DNA of 20,088 nt, taken from positions 1 through 20,088 of IMG/VR virus record IMGVR_UViG_3300012017_000124, one strand, 5' to 3'. A model generated the notes under the pieces. That model ran no database searches. It was not told the origin of the DNA and was given only the letters and a program-made list of their open reading frames with translations. The position numbers and the translations under genes were made by a program. Each line of letters starts with the position of its first letter. Positions within the stretch are counted from its first letter, which is position 1. Shown one piece after another: positions 1 through 6,642 of this stretch. The stretch comes from a virus.

Positions 1-1
1 T

Positions 2-898
2 GGTAAGGCAGTATTCTTTAGAAACTTCGGAGACACAGAAACCGTAAACCCAATTGCTGGCCAAGAGGATAGACCTAATGAAATTATTCATTTAAAGAAG
101 TACACTCCAAAAAATAATTATTATGGAATCCCAGATATTATTGCTGCACAAAATGCTATGGCAGGCAATGAATTTGCTGGTAAGTATAATCTGGACTACT
201 TTGAAAATAAAGCGGTACCAAGGTATATTATTACAGTAAAGGGGGCAAAGCTTTCCCCAGAGTCAGAGCGTAAATTGCTTGAATTTTTTCAGGTTGGGCT
301 TAAAGGAAAAAATCATAGATCCCTGTATATTCCACTCCCACCAGACTCATCAGATTCAAAAACTGAATTTAAAATGGAGCCAATTGAAGCAGGGGCACAA
401 GAAGGTTCTTTTGAAAAGTACAGAAATTCAAATCGAGATGAAATATTGATGGCTCATAGAGTCCCAATTAATAAAATTGGGACCCCAGCAGGTATTAATT
501 TAGCTGCCGCAAGAGATGCAGATAAAACATTTAAAGAGCAAGTTTGCAGGCCAGCGCAAGAAAACCTTGAGAAAAAGATTAATAAAATAATCCAGGAAAT
601 GACTGATGCCTTAGAGCTTAAATTTAATGAATTAAGTTTAACGGATGCTGATACCCAGTCAAAGATTGATGAAAGATATCTTAGATTCCAGGTAATAACT
701 CCAAATGAAATTAGAGTTAGAATGGGTATGGTTCCAAGAGAAGGCGGGGACGTTCCAGTAGATCTTGCAGCCCAAGCCGCAGAAATTAAAGCCCAAGCAA
801 CCCAAAGCAGAGCCCGTGATCAAGAAAGATCTGCCAATTCACCAGATAAATCTGGGGAGGGCAGAAATGCAAAGGGAGATGGAAGACAAGTCAACTAG
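2..898 (+). CDS. Phage portal protein, C-terminal part (5' truncated by window edge)
   Basis: The frame is open from base 2 to the TAG at 896-898, giving 298 residues of a gene whose start lies upstream. Motifs such as HLKKYTPKNNYYGIPDI near the left edge and RVPINKIGTPAGINLAAARD further on fit the PBSX/HK97-type portal family, which forms the dodecameric ring at the capsid vertex through which DNA enters and leaves. The central part would be the stem and crown helices. The last 50 residues, from about AQAAEIKAQATQSRARD, are polar, low-complexity and charged, as is common at portal C-termini. A Met codon at 158 is internal and is not the start. Most arginine codons are AGA. The next gene is the protease/scaffold, the expected order. 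Confidence 0.9.
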   Translation, partial: GKAVFFRNFGDTETVNPIAGQEDRPNEIIHLKKYTPKNNYYGIPDIIAAQNAMAGNEFAGKYNLDYFENKAVPRYIITVKGAKLSPESERKLLEFFQVGLKGKNHRSLYIPLPPDSSDSKTEFKMEPIEAGAQEGSFEKYRNSNRDEILMAHRVPINKIGTPAGINLAAARDADKTFKEQVCRPAQENLEKKINKIIQEMTDALELKFNELSLTDADTQSKIDERYLRFQVITPNEIRVRMGMVPREGGDVPVDLAAQAAEIKAQATQSRARDQERSANSPDKSGEGRNAKGDGRQVN

Positions 899-914
899 TC
901 TTACTCAACTAGTT
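893..914 (+). terminator. Weak AT-rich hairpin overlapping the portal stop codon
   Basis: The arms aactagt (893-899) and actagtt (908-914) form a perfect 7-bp stem with an 8-nt loop that overlaps the portal stop. A short T-run (922-926) follows 7 nt downstream. The stem is AT-rich, so this is at best a weak terminator or an mRNA 3'-end stabiliser. The T-run partly belongs to the promoter that follows. Confidence 0.3.
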
Positions 915-916
915 AT

Positions 917-945
917 TTGCCTTTTTATGTAACAATCTCTATAAT
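917..945 (+). promoter_or_regulatory. Promoter for protease/scaffold-capsid genes, predicted leaderless
   Basis: The -35 element TTGCCT (917-922), a 17-nt spacer and a perfect TATAAT (940-945) form a primary-sigma type promoter. The ATG of the next gene is at 955, so a start site about 7 nt after the -10 falls at or within 2-3 nt of the start codon. No SD sequence lies between the -10 and the ATG. This matches the leaderless arrangement common in Actinobacteria. Confidence 0.65.
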
Positions 946-954
946 ATATAACAT

Positions 955-2268
955 ATGATCATAGAAAAGTCACATTGGTCTTCTAATGGAAATGCTATTA
1001 ATTTATCAGTTCCATTTACGAAGGTCAATAGAGAAAAAAGAACAGTCTCAGGATTCGCAACACTAGATAACCTGGATCAGACTGGTGATGTAGTTACTCA
1101 AGAAGCTAGCATGAAAGCGTTTGAAAGCTTTAGAGGTAATCTAAGAGAAATGCATCAGCCACTTGCAGTAGGCAAGGTGGCATCATTTAGACCAGAAACT
1201 TTTTATGACCCTGCAACAAAAGAATTTTACAATGGTGTTTACGTTGATGCATACATTTCTAAGGGCGCTCAAGATACTTGGGAAAAGGTTCTAGACGGAA
1301 CACTAACAGGATTTTCTATTGGCGGAAAGATTATTGAATCAGATAACGAAGTAAACAAATCAACAGGAGCATCAGTAAGGTTTATTAAAGACTATGCACT
1401 AGTTGAACTATCAATCGTTGATTCACCAGCAAATGAACTATGTAACATTTTATCTATTGAAAAAGTAAATGGACAAATGATTTTTAAAGGAATCGCAGCA
1501 GATGTTAAAATGGAAAATATTTTTTATTGTGCAGAAAGTGATTCTGTATTTATGTCAACAGAATCAGAATACATATCTCCAGTTACTGGTAAAAAAACAG
1601 AACTCATTGGATGGGTAGAATCAAACGACGTAAACAAAGGAAAAGAAATAGAAAAGATTCTTGATTCACGTAGATCAAGATTGCAAACATTGCCTGAAAC
1701 ACAAAATATAAATACGGCAATTGCAGAAGGAGGAAATGAAGTGGAAAAGCTTAATGTAACAGAAGCAACTCCAGTAGTAGAAGAAGCAGTAGTAGAAACA
1801 CCTGCAGAAATTATTGAAGAAGTTGCCCCAGTAGAACAAGATTCTGCTGAAGTTGTAGCTGAAGTAACTTCTGCCGAAGTTCTGGAAAAATCAGCAGAAC
1901 TAACAGTTCAGGAATCACCTGACTTTGTTAAAATGCTAGGCGACCTTAAGGGTTTCTTCTCAGAGACTTTGGAAAAGGCCTCTGAGGCAAACGCTGCTCA
2001 GGTTTCAACAATCAAGGAGACAGTCGAAGCTTTTAGCAAGAATGTCGATTTGAGAATTTCAGAATTAGCAGAAAAGCACACAGAACTCTCAACAGCAGTT
2101 GATTCAATTAAGTCTATAATGGACACAGTTGAAAAAAGAGTAGACGCAGTAGAATCAGACACTGCAATCAAGAAGTCCTCTGACCTTGGCGGGTCAACAG
2201 GAGTAACAATCAAAAAATCAAAATGGAACGGCACTTTCCTCGGTTCCGTTAGCGAATTAACAAAATAA
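955..2268 (+). CDS. Prohead maturation protease fused to a C-terminal scaffold domain
   Basis: This 437-residue protein has an N-terminal prohead protease domain (about 1-175) of the XkdF/HK97 S78 type. The likely catalytic His67 lies in REMHQPLAVGKV and the likely catalytic Ser121 in LTGFSIGGKI. A conserved ELSIVDSPAN motif closes the domain. Residues 190-222 form a small extra domain (FYCAES...ELIGWVE). After that come a Glu/Val/Ala-rich low-complexity stretch (about 263-320) and a predicted coiled coil (about 325-400) typical of scaffolds. The protease cleaves scaffold and other head proteins during capsid maturation; the coiled-coil part should guide assembly of the capsid gene product encoded next. 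The start has no SD and sits 9 nt after a TATAAT, so it is probably translated from a leaderless mRNA. An internal start at 1741 probably yields the scaffold alone. Confidence 0.85.
   Translation: MIIEKSHWSSNGNAINLSVPFTKVNREKRTVSGFATLDNLDQTGDVVTQEASMKAFESFRGNLREMHQPLAVGKVASFRPETFYDPATKEFYNGVYVDAYISKGAQDTWEKVLDGTLTGFSIGGKIIESDNEVNKSTGASVRFIKDYALVELSIVDSPANELCNILSIEKVNGQMIFKGIAADVKMENIFYCAESDSVFMSTESEYISPVTGKKTELIGWVESNDVNKGKEIEKILDSRRSRLQTLPETQNINTAIAEGGNEVEKLNVTEATPVVEEAVVETPAEIIEEVAPVEQDSAEVVAEVTSAEVLEKSAELTVQESPDFVKMLGDLKGFFSETLEKASEANAAQVSTIKETVEAFSKNVDLRISELAEKHTELSTAVDSIKSIMDTVEKRVDAVESDTAIKKSSDLGGSTGVTIKKSKWNGTFLGSVSELTK
1727..1733 (+). promoter_or_regulatory. Internal Shine-Dalgarno AAGGAGG for a nested scaffold start
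   Basis: A full AAGGAGG lies inside the protease/scaffold gene, 7 nt before an in-frame GTG at 1741. It is as strong as any ribosome binding site in the window, while the gene's own start at 955 has none. An ATG at 1736 lies only 2 nt after the SD, in another frame, and opens a 7-codon ORF, so the GTG is the sensible target. Confidence 0.6.
1741..2268 (+). CDS. Predicted nested scaffolding protein (in-frame internal start)
   Basis: Initiation at GTG 1741 would give a 175-residue protein identical to the C-terminus of the protease fusion. It begins MEKLNVTEATPVVEE, followed by an acidic low-complexity stretch, then a heptad-like helical region (from PDFVKMLGDLKGFF to MDTVEKRVDAVES) and a basic tail ending KSKWNGTFLGSVSELTK. 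Acidic, helical proteins with a basic C-terminal tail are typical scaffolds, the tail being the usual capsid-binding element. Nested protease/scaffold pairs with shared C-termini are known from lambda (C and Nu3). The start is supported by a textbook SD with a 7-nt spacer. Separate expression is inferred and would let scaffold far outnumber protease. Confidence 0.6.
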   Translation: MEKLNVTEATPVVEEAVVETPAEIIEEVAPVEQDSAEVVAEVTSAEVLEKSAELTVQESPDFVKMLGDLKGFFSETLEKASEANAAQVSTIKETVEAFSKNVDLRISELAEKHTELSTAVDSIKSIMDTVEKRVDAVESDTAIKKSSDLGGSTGVTIKKSKWNGTFLGSVSELTK

Positions 2269-2287
2269 AGGGTAAGGTGAAAAACTA

Positions 2288-3337
2288 ATGAGTAATGAAC
2301 TATTAGCAAAAGCAGCTGAAGCAGGCACAACACTAACAGGTGGAATGACTGGCGCAGCAAACCCTACCGACGGAATTCACGTAGGTTCCGAGGGTAAGGG
2401 AGGCTTGCTCAATCCTGAGCAATCCGCAAGATTCCTTGATTACATGTTCGATGCAACAGTAATCGGTAAAGTAGCACGTACAGTTCGAATGAGAGCTGAC
2501 ACTACAGAGATTGATCGTATCGGCGTCGGAGAAAAGCTTATGAAGCTTGCATCTGAAGCAGAGAACACTGGCTCAAATGCAGCCGTACAGTTCTCAAAGA
2601 TTTCTCTCACAACAAAGAAACTTCGCCTAGATTGGGAGCTTTCAACTGAGTCTCTAGAAGACAACATTGAAGGTGCAGATCTAGAAGATCACATTGCAAG
2701 ACTCATGGCAACACAGGCTGGTAACGACCTAGAGGACGTAGTCCTTAACGGTAACACAGCACTATCTGGAGATAACCTTTATAAGGCATTCGACGGTATT
2801 GTCAAGATTGCAAAGACAAATGGTCGTGTAGTAGCTGGAGCGGGTGCAGGAGTATCTCGTGACATCTTCAACAAGGCTCTAAAGGCAATGCCACGTAAGT
2901 ACAAGCAGCGTCGTCCAGACCTACGCTTCCTTGCAGGCTCAAACCTTATACAAGATTACTTGTATTCAACTTCACAGAACATCCAGAACGTTAACCCACA
3001 AGATATTGCTTCAAGCATTATCCGTGGAAACGAAGGTGCTCTAGGTGGTCCAGCAGGATATGTTGCACCATTCGCATTTGGTATTCCAATTGTTGAAGTT
3101 CCACTACTTAAGGAAACTCAGGTAGGATCATATGCAACACCAACAGGAGAGCACGGAGACGTCCACTTGACATTCCCAAATAACGTTGTTATTGGTATCA
3201 AGCGCGATGTAACTGTTTACCGCTTCTTCTGGCCAAAGAAGGACTCAATCGAATATACAATGTATACTCGCGTTGGTACCCAAATTGAGCAGGCAGACGC
3301 ATGGGTAGTCGTTAAAGACGTTAAGGTTGCTTCTTAA
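2288..3337 (+). CDS. Major capsid protein, HK97 fold
   Basis: This 349-residue protein has features of HK97-fold capsid proteins: LLNPEQSARFLDYMFD near the N-terminus, the E-loop/spine-helix region with LEDHIARLMATQAGNDLED (about residues 130-150), and an A-domain segment GGPAGYVAPFAFGIPIVEVP (about 255-275). It builds the icosahedral shell. The start ATG has the moderate SD AAGGTGA (2274-2280) and lies 20 nt after the protease/scaffold stop, so the two genes share a transcript. Of 17 arginines, 14 use CGN codons, unlike the AGA-rich neighbours, which fits very high expression. A strong terminator follows. Residues 1-35 are flexible and glycine-rich and could be an N-terminal arm or a cleaved segment; no cleavage site can be assigned. 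Confidence 0.93.
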   Translation: MSNELLAKAAEAGTTLTGGMTGAANPTDGIHVGSEGKGGLLNPEQSARFLDYMFDATVIGKVARTVRMRADTTEIDRIGVGEKLMKLASEAENTGSNAAVQFSKISLTTKKLRLDWELSTESLEDNIEGADLEDHIARLMATQAGNDLEDVVLNGNTALSGDNLYKAFDGIVKIAKTNGRVVAGAGAGVSRDIFNKALKAMPRKYKQRRPDLRFLAGSNLIQDYLYSTSQNIQNVNPQDIASSIIRGNEGALGGPAGYVAPFAFGIPIVEVPLLKETQVGSYATPTGEHGDVHLTFPNNVVIGIKRDVTVYRFFWPKKDSIEYTMYTRVGTQIEQADAWVVVKDVKVAS

Positions 3338-3357
3338 TTTAAGAAATAACTTGCTGG

Positions 3358-3387
3358 AAAGGCCCCTAATTAATTTTAGGGGCTTTT
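3358..3387 (+). terminator. Intrinsic terminator after the major capsid gene
   Basis: The arms gcccctaa (3362-3369) and ttaggggc (3376-3383) form an 8-bp stem with a 6-nt loop. It is extended outward by a G-U pair and three A-U pairs (AAA 3358-3360 with TTT 3385-3387). The T-run gives the release tract. It lies 20 nt after the capsid stop codon. Confidence 0.85.
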
Positions 3388-3412
3388 CATTTTAATTTTA
3401 TAGTGCTATAAT
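3384..3412 (+). promoter_or_regulatory. Promoter for the connector/neck genes (extended -10)
   Basis: TGCTATAAT (3404-3412) is an extended -10 element. A weak -35 TTTTCA (3384-3389) lies 17 nt upstream inside the T-run of the terminator. The same nonamer TGCTATAAT occurs before the tail chaperone gene at 7475-7483. The SD AAAGGAG (3426-3432) and the ATG at 3440 follow. Confidence 0.65.
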
Positions 3413-3439
3413 TTATATACATACCAAAGGAGTATATAT

Positions 3440-3838
3440 ATGTCATTTGACACACTTAAGGTCAAAGAACTAAAGACATTAGCAGCGGACTTCGCAGTTG
3501 ATGTTGATGGCCTAAAAAATAAAGCAGATGTTATTGCAGCCCTAGCAGAAGAAGGAGTAACTTGGTCAGTTTACCAAGGTACACTTAAAAACATAGAGAA
3601 CGCAAAAGAAGACGCAGATGAAATTCTTCCTAGACTAGATCCAAATCAGAAGCTAGATGAAGATATGGTTCTAGTAAAAATGGATCGACCAAACTACAGA
3701 TACGATGCACTAGGTTTTACATTCACACTAGAGCACCCATTTGTAGCAATGAAGCCAGATGTGGCTCAAGAAATTTTTGATAAGGAGGAAGGGTTTAGAT
3801 TGGCTACACCTAGAGAAGTACAGGAGTACTACAACTAA
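3440..3838 (+). CDS. Small head protein with SAP/Rho-N-like N-terminal motif
   Basis: This is a 132-residue protein with a good SD (AAAGGAG, 7 nt before the ATG). Residues 5-40 (LKVKELKTLAADFAVDVDG...NKADVIAALAEEGV) have the two-helix pattern of the SAP/HeH/Rho N-terminal family, which often binds nucleic acid. The C-terminal half (about 70-132, including MVLVKMDRPNYRYDALGFTF and RLATPREVQEYYN) looks like a compact beta-rich domain without a recognised name. Genes of this size between capsid and connector commonly encode head decoration, head completion or connector-associated proteins. Its place as first gene after a fresh promoter groups it with the neck genes. The function is inferred from position; the SAP-like reading is moderate. 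Confidence 0.7.
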   Translation: MSFDTLKVKELKTLAADFAVDVDGLKNKADVIAALAEEGVTWSVYQGTLKNIENAKEDADEILPRLDPNQKLDEDMVLVKMDRPNYRYDALGFTFTLEHPFVAMKPDVAQEIFDKEEGFRLATPREVQEYYN

Positions 3839-3847
3839 GCCTAATAC

Positions 3848-4831
3848 ATGGCAGAGATATACCAGAATACAAGTACTGCAGCAACAACAAAGCTTTACGT
3901 AAAAGGTGAAGCAGTAACGCCTACCTCATCGGTAATCGTAAAATTTTATGATATAACTGGTGATCCCGTTGTCTCTCCACAAATTAGCCCTTCAGCAATT
4001 GTTACCACTATTACAGCAGAAGCAAGCGAGGTTGATCAAGGCTCCTTTAGTGTATACCTTCCAACACAGTATACAGCAAGAAACAGAAAGTTTAAGTTAG
4101 TCTGGGATTGGCAATACGACTCAGTATCCTATTCAAATACAACTTACCTTGATGTTGTTACTCCGTATGTCGATATACAAGAAGCAGCACAAGAAATGGG
4201 GCTTGGCTCAGATGCAAATGATCCAAATCATAAAACACATCAGGAATTAAGGTTGGCGGAAAGATACGCTAGAAACATAATTGAAGGACATACAGGACAA
4301 AAGTTTTATTTGCATGATGATAGATTCTTTACAATAGGAAGTGATTCAGATACACTTTCAATGCCTAAAAAAATAAATCGGCTACATACCTTATATGCTA
4401 ATGATGAATTGCTTATAGATAATATCAATAGTGTTAATAACTTAGGCATAGTTGTTGAAAATACAGTAAGTGGATTTGGCATAAGAGCCAATCATTTTTC
4501 TGGCATTAATGACGATGTGTATATTGCAAATGGAATGGTACCGCCTTCAATAAATGACTCCTCCCCAAATATTTTTAGAAGATCAAAGTCGTATAAAGTT
4601 TATGCAAGATTTGGCTGGGATTATATTCCAAATGAAGTTAGAGACGCAGCAGTTGAGCTAATGAAGATGTACTTTGCAAAAGATCGTGTGTGGAGAGATA
4701 GATATGTTAAAAAAATATCTACAACAGACTGGGACTTTGAATATTCTTCAGAAGCATTTAACGGAACTGGATCTTCTTACGCAGACAAGCTTCTAGCAGA
4801 TTATGTTATAACACAAATGGTACTGGTGTAA
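3848..4831 (+). CDS. Head-tail connector (adaptor) with N-terminal Ig-like domain
   Basis: This 327-residue protein has two parts. Residues 1-105 look like an immunoglobulin-like beta sandwich, with strands such as SVIVKFYDITGD and FKLVWDWQYD, ending VVTPYVDI. From about residue 107 the sequence IQEAAQEMGLGS, then HQELRLAERYARNIIEGHTG matches the helical start of the HK97 gp6/SPP1 gp15-type connector family, which docks onto the portal ring. The C-terminal helix NEVRDAAVELMKMYFAKD is also typical. There is no SD just before the ATG, which lies 9 nt after the previous stop, so translational coupling is likely. Its stop overlaps the next start (TAATG). It is longer than a bare connector because of the N-terminal domain. 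Confidence 0.8.
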   Translation: MAEIYQNTSTAATTKLYVKGEAVTPTSSVIVKFYDITGDPVVSPQISPSAIVTTITAEASEVDQGSFSVYLPTQYTARNRKFKLVWDWQYDSVSYSNTTYLDVVTPYVDIQEAAQEMGLGSDANDPNHKTHQELRLAERYARNIIEGHTGQKFYLHDDRFFTIGSDSDTLSMPKKINRLHTLYANDELLIDNINSVNNLGIVVENTVSGFGIRANHFSGINDDVYIANGMVPPSINDSSPNIFRRSKSYKVYARFGWDYIPNEVRDAAVELMKMYFAKDRVWRDRYVKKISTTDWDFEYSSEAFNGTGSSYADKLLADYVITQMVLV

Positions 4832-5256
4832 TGTTTGACGTGGTTGATGGTTTAATGACTATGAAAATTGATGTCTACCGTCAATCTGAACGACAAGACG
4901 CAAATACAGGTGCAATGGTTAGAGAGTTTTCTTATATAAAAACAATAGACTGCTATGCTCGTGGAATTATTACACAAAGCGGAACTAAAGGAAATGATAA
5001 ACAGAAGTTTTCTAATAAATATTCTAATGATCAATATATAGAAGTTAGAACATCTGAAAGATTAACTGCTAGAGATAAGGTTAAAAATATTAGAGATGTA
5101 AATGGAAAACCAATTTGGTACGAGCTAAATTATCCAAATGATACAGACACAGTATTTGATGTATTAGGAACCACTCCAATAGCAGACCCGTTTGGAAATG
5201 TTGTTGGATATAACTCTTCATTACAAAGAGCGGAGAATCAGCAAATTGGCATCTGA
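4831..5256 (+). CDS. Head-closure (stopper) protein candidate
   Basis: This 141-residue protein starts at the ATG that overlaps the connector stop codon by one base, a sign of coupled translation. The pattern MKIDVYRQSERQDANTGAMV, a central beta-rich part with RTSERLTARDKVKNIRD, and a late GKPIWYELN strand fit the small beta-barrel head-closure or stopper proteins (SPP1 gp16 / phage head-tail joining type) that sit below the connector ring and plug the DNA channel. Position directly after the connector supports this. The assignment rests mostly on position, size and overall pattern. Confidence 0.65.
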   Translation: MFDVVDGLMTMKIDVYRQSERQDANTGAMVREFSYIKTIDCYARGIITQSGTKGNDKQKFSNKYSNDQYIEVRTSERLTARDKVKNIRDVNGKPIWYELNYPNDTDTVFDVLGTTPIADPFGNVVGYNSSLQRAENQQIGI

Positions 5257-6037
5257 AATTTTAGCAATTAAAGCGGCAAGCGGGCTAGTCAGTTTAATGT
5301 CTAGTAGGCCAGCTAGCGGTGCAATAAAAGATAGCACTGTTGCACAAATATCCGCAGCTCTATTTTATAAAACAAATGTGATGGCAAAACTAGCATCAAA
5401 TCCACAATTTCAATCTGCATTTAGAAATGTAATTTTTGACCAGCTGCAAGTTGATTTTGGCGACTATATAGATGCAAAATCAAGAACATCTCCAAAGTCT
5501 TTTCACCATGTTTATGAATGGGGAAGAATTGGCGACAATGAGGCAAGACTGTTTAAGCTAAAAAAACTTCCAGCAGACGGACTATCTTTAAAAGTTAACT
5601 ATGAGCTGATAGACTCCAAATCTTTTGTTCCATCTGAAAATTCTAATAATAGGCATGTCTTTGTAAAAAAGGCTGAAATAATGGAGCAAGGAAAAACTGT
5701 AGTTATATCTCCAAGATTTTCAGAAAGATTAGTATTTGAAGTAGATGGATATACTGTATTTATGCCAAAGGGGGAATCTGTTACTGTCAGAAAGCCAGGC
5801 GGAGCGGCAACTAAAAACTCTTTCTTTTCTGCATATAAATATTTCTTTACTGGCAATCTAGTTAATATGTCAATAAAAAAATCTGGATTCCAAAGACTAT
5901 TTAATTCATCATTGTCTAGAGCATTAGGTGTTCCAGCACAAGTTAAAACAGTTAAATATAGCTTCTCTCCAAATCAGTTGGCAAATGAAGCAGAGGCTGC
6001 TACATCATCAGCATTTGCGAGGTTAGCAAATGGCTAA
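5246..6037 (+). CDS. Neck / tail-completion protein (HK97 gp10-like position)
   Basis: TTG at 5246 is preferred as start because GGAG (5232-5235) lies 10 nt upstream; the overlap with the stopper gene is then only 11 nt and the product 263 residues. An upstream ATG at 5192 would overlap by 65 nt and has no SD. The protein begins LASEILAIKAASGLVSLMSS, has a helical region and then SPKSFHHVYEWGRIGDNEAR (about residues 75-95), followed by beta-rich segments. Its position between stopper and tail terminator is that of the HK97 gp10-like/tail-completion family. The product is longer than usual for that family, and the C-terminal 60 residues are low-complexity and basic, then Ala-rich. Exact family membership is uncertain. 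Confidence 0.6.
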   Translation: MASEILAIKAASGLVSLMSSRPASGAIKDSTVAQISAALFYKTNVMAKLASNPQFQSAFRNVIFDQLQVDFGDYIDAKSRTSPKSFHHVYEWGRIGDNEARLFKLKKLPADGLSLKVNYELIDSKSFVPSENSNNRHVFVKKAEIMEQGKTVVISPRFSERLVFEVDGYTVFMPKGESVTVRKPGGAATKNSFFSAYKYFFTGNLVNMSIKKSGFQRLFNSSLSRALGVPAQVKTVKYSFSPNQLANEAEAATSSAFARLANG

Positions 6038-6539
6038 TTATAAACTAGATGCAATGTTTGAAATAAGAAAATTCCTGTGGGGTAGACTTACAGCCCTTAA
6101 TATATTTGACGAAGAAGACTATTATTCAGACAACCTGGGGGAGTCTTTGATCCCGATAGTGCCAGTACAGCAGCAGCCAGAAATGAATCAATTCTTAAGC
6201 GGAAAAAAGCATATAGTCTACGATAAGGTAGGAATGTCTTATGAGAACAACTGGATGATATGCTGCGAACAAATCCTATTAACCCTATATTCACCAGATC
6301 TGCTTGATATTGTTGAGATCAGAAACTTTCTAACTGATGAGTTTAGAAGAATGGATGAGTCTGCAAGGGATGTCAATAAATGGTCGGGGCTATCAGATAA
6401 ATTCAAGTTCCATAGCATACAAATAGCAGACATATCATCTACAGCCCCATCAGAAGAGATTCAAGGCTTCTATGCAGCAGATGTAATATTGGAAGCAAAG
6501 TATTCAAGAATAACCAATGGCCAAGGCAGATTTGCTTAA
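6030..6539 (+). CDS. Tail terminator protein candidate
   Basis: This 169-residue protein starts 8 nt before the previous stop codon, with GAGG (6019-6022) as SD. The N-terminal helix FEIRKFLWGRLTALNIF, a middle strand pair around ENNWMICCEQILLTLYSP, a helix DLLDIVEIRNFLTDEF and a late AADVILEAKYSR strand fit the alpha/beta fold of tail terminators (SPP1 gp17, lambda gpU type), which cap the finished tail tube and join it to the head. It is the last gene before the tail tube, the canonical position. Two adjacent cysteines (CC in MICCEQ) are unusual among these mostly Cys-free proteins. Confidence 0.7.
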   Translation: MANYKLDAMFEIRKFLWGRLTALNIFDEEDYYSDNLGESLIPIVPVQQQPEMNQFLSGKKHIVYDKVGMSYENNWMICCEQILLTLYSPDLLDIVEIRNFLTDEFRRMDESARDVNKWSGLSDKFKFHSIQIADISSTAPSEEIQGFYAADVILEAKYSRITNGQGRFA

Positions 6540-6540
6540 T

Positions 6541-6569
6541 TTGCCTTTTATAGCTTAGTAGAGTAAAAT
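6541..6569 (+). promoter_or_regulatory. Promoter for the tail tube gene
   Basis: TTGCCT (6541-6546), a 17-nt spacer and TAAAAT (6564-6569) match the layout and the exact -35 hexamer of the promoter at 917-945. It begins immediately after the terminator-protein stop. The predicted leader is about 65 nt long and contains a TA-repeat run (6600-6610), a 12-bp palindrome ATTTCATGAAAT (6614-6625) and the SD AGGAGG (6627-6632). Confidence 0.55.
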
Positions 6570-6642
6570 TAGAACAGAGGAAAGGGCCTAGCCAGCCAAA
6601 TATATATATATCAATTTCATGAAATCAGGAGGCAATACAATT

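Noticed and set aside
1736-1759. Out-of-frame ATG right after the internal SD in the protease gene
   Set aside because: It is only 2 nt from the SD and opens a 7-codon ORF, so it is unlikely to be used.
3782-3838. Internal AAGGAGG followed by an in-frame TTG near the end of the SAP-like head gene
   Set aside because: The spacer is 11 nt and the product would be only 12 residues. It is probably a chance result of Lys-Glu-Glu codons.
5192-5245. Upstream ATG start for the neck/tail-completion gene
   Set aside because: It would overlap the stopper gene by 65 nt and has no SD. TTG 5246 has GGAG at 10 nt and a short overlap like the other junctions here.
6619-6642. Upstream ATG start for the tail tube gene
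   Set aside because: It has no SD, and the strong AGGAGG at 6627-6632 would lie inside the coding sequence. ATG 6643 is correctly spaced from that SD.
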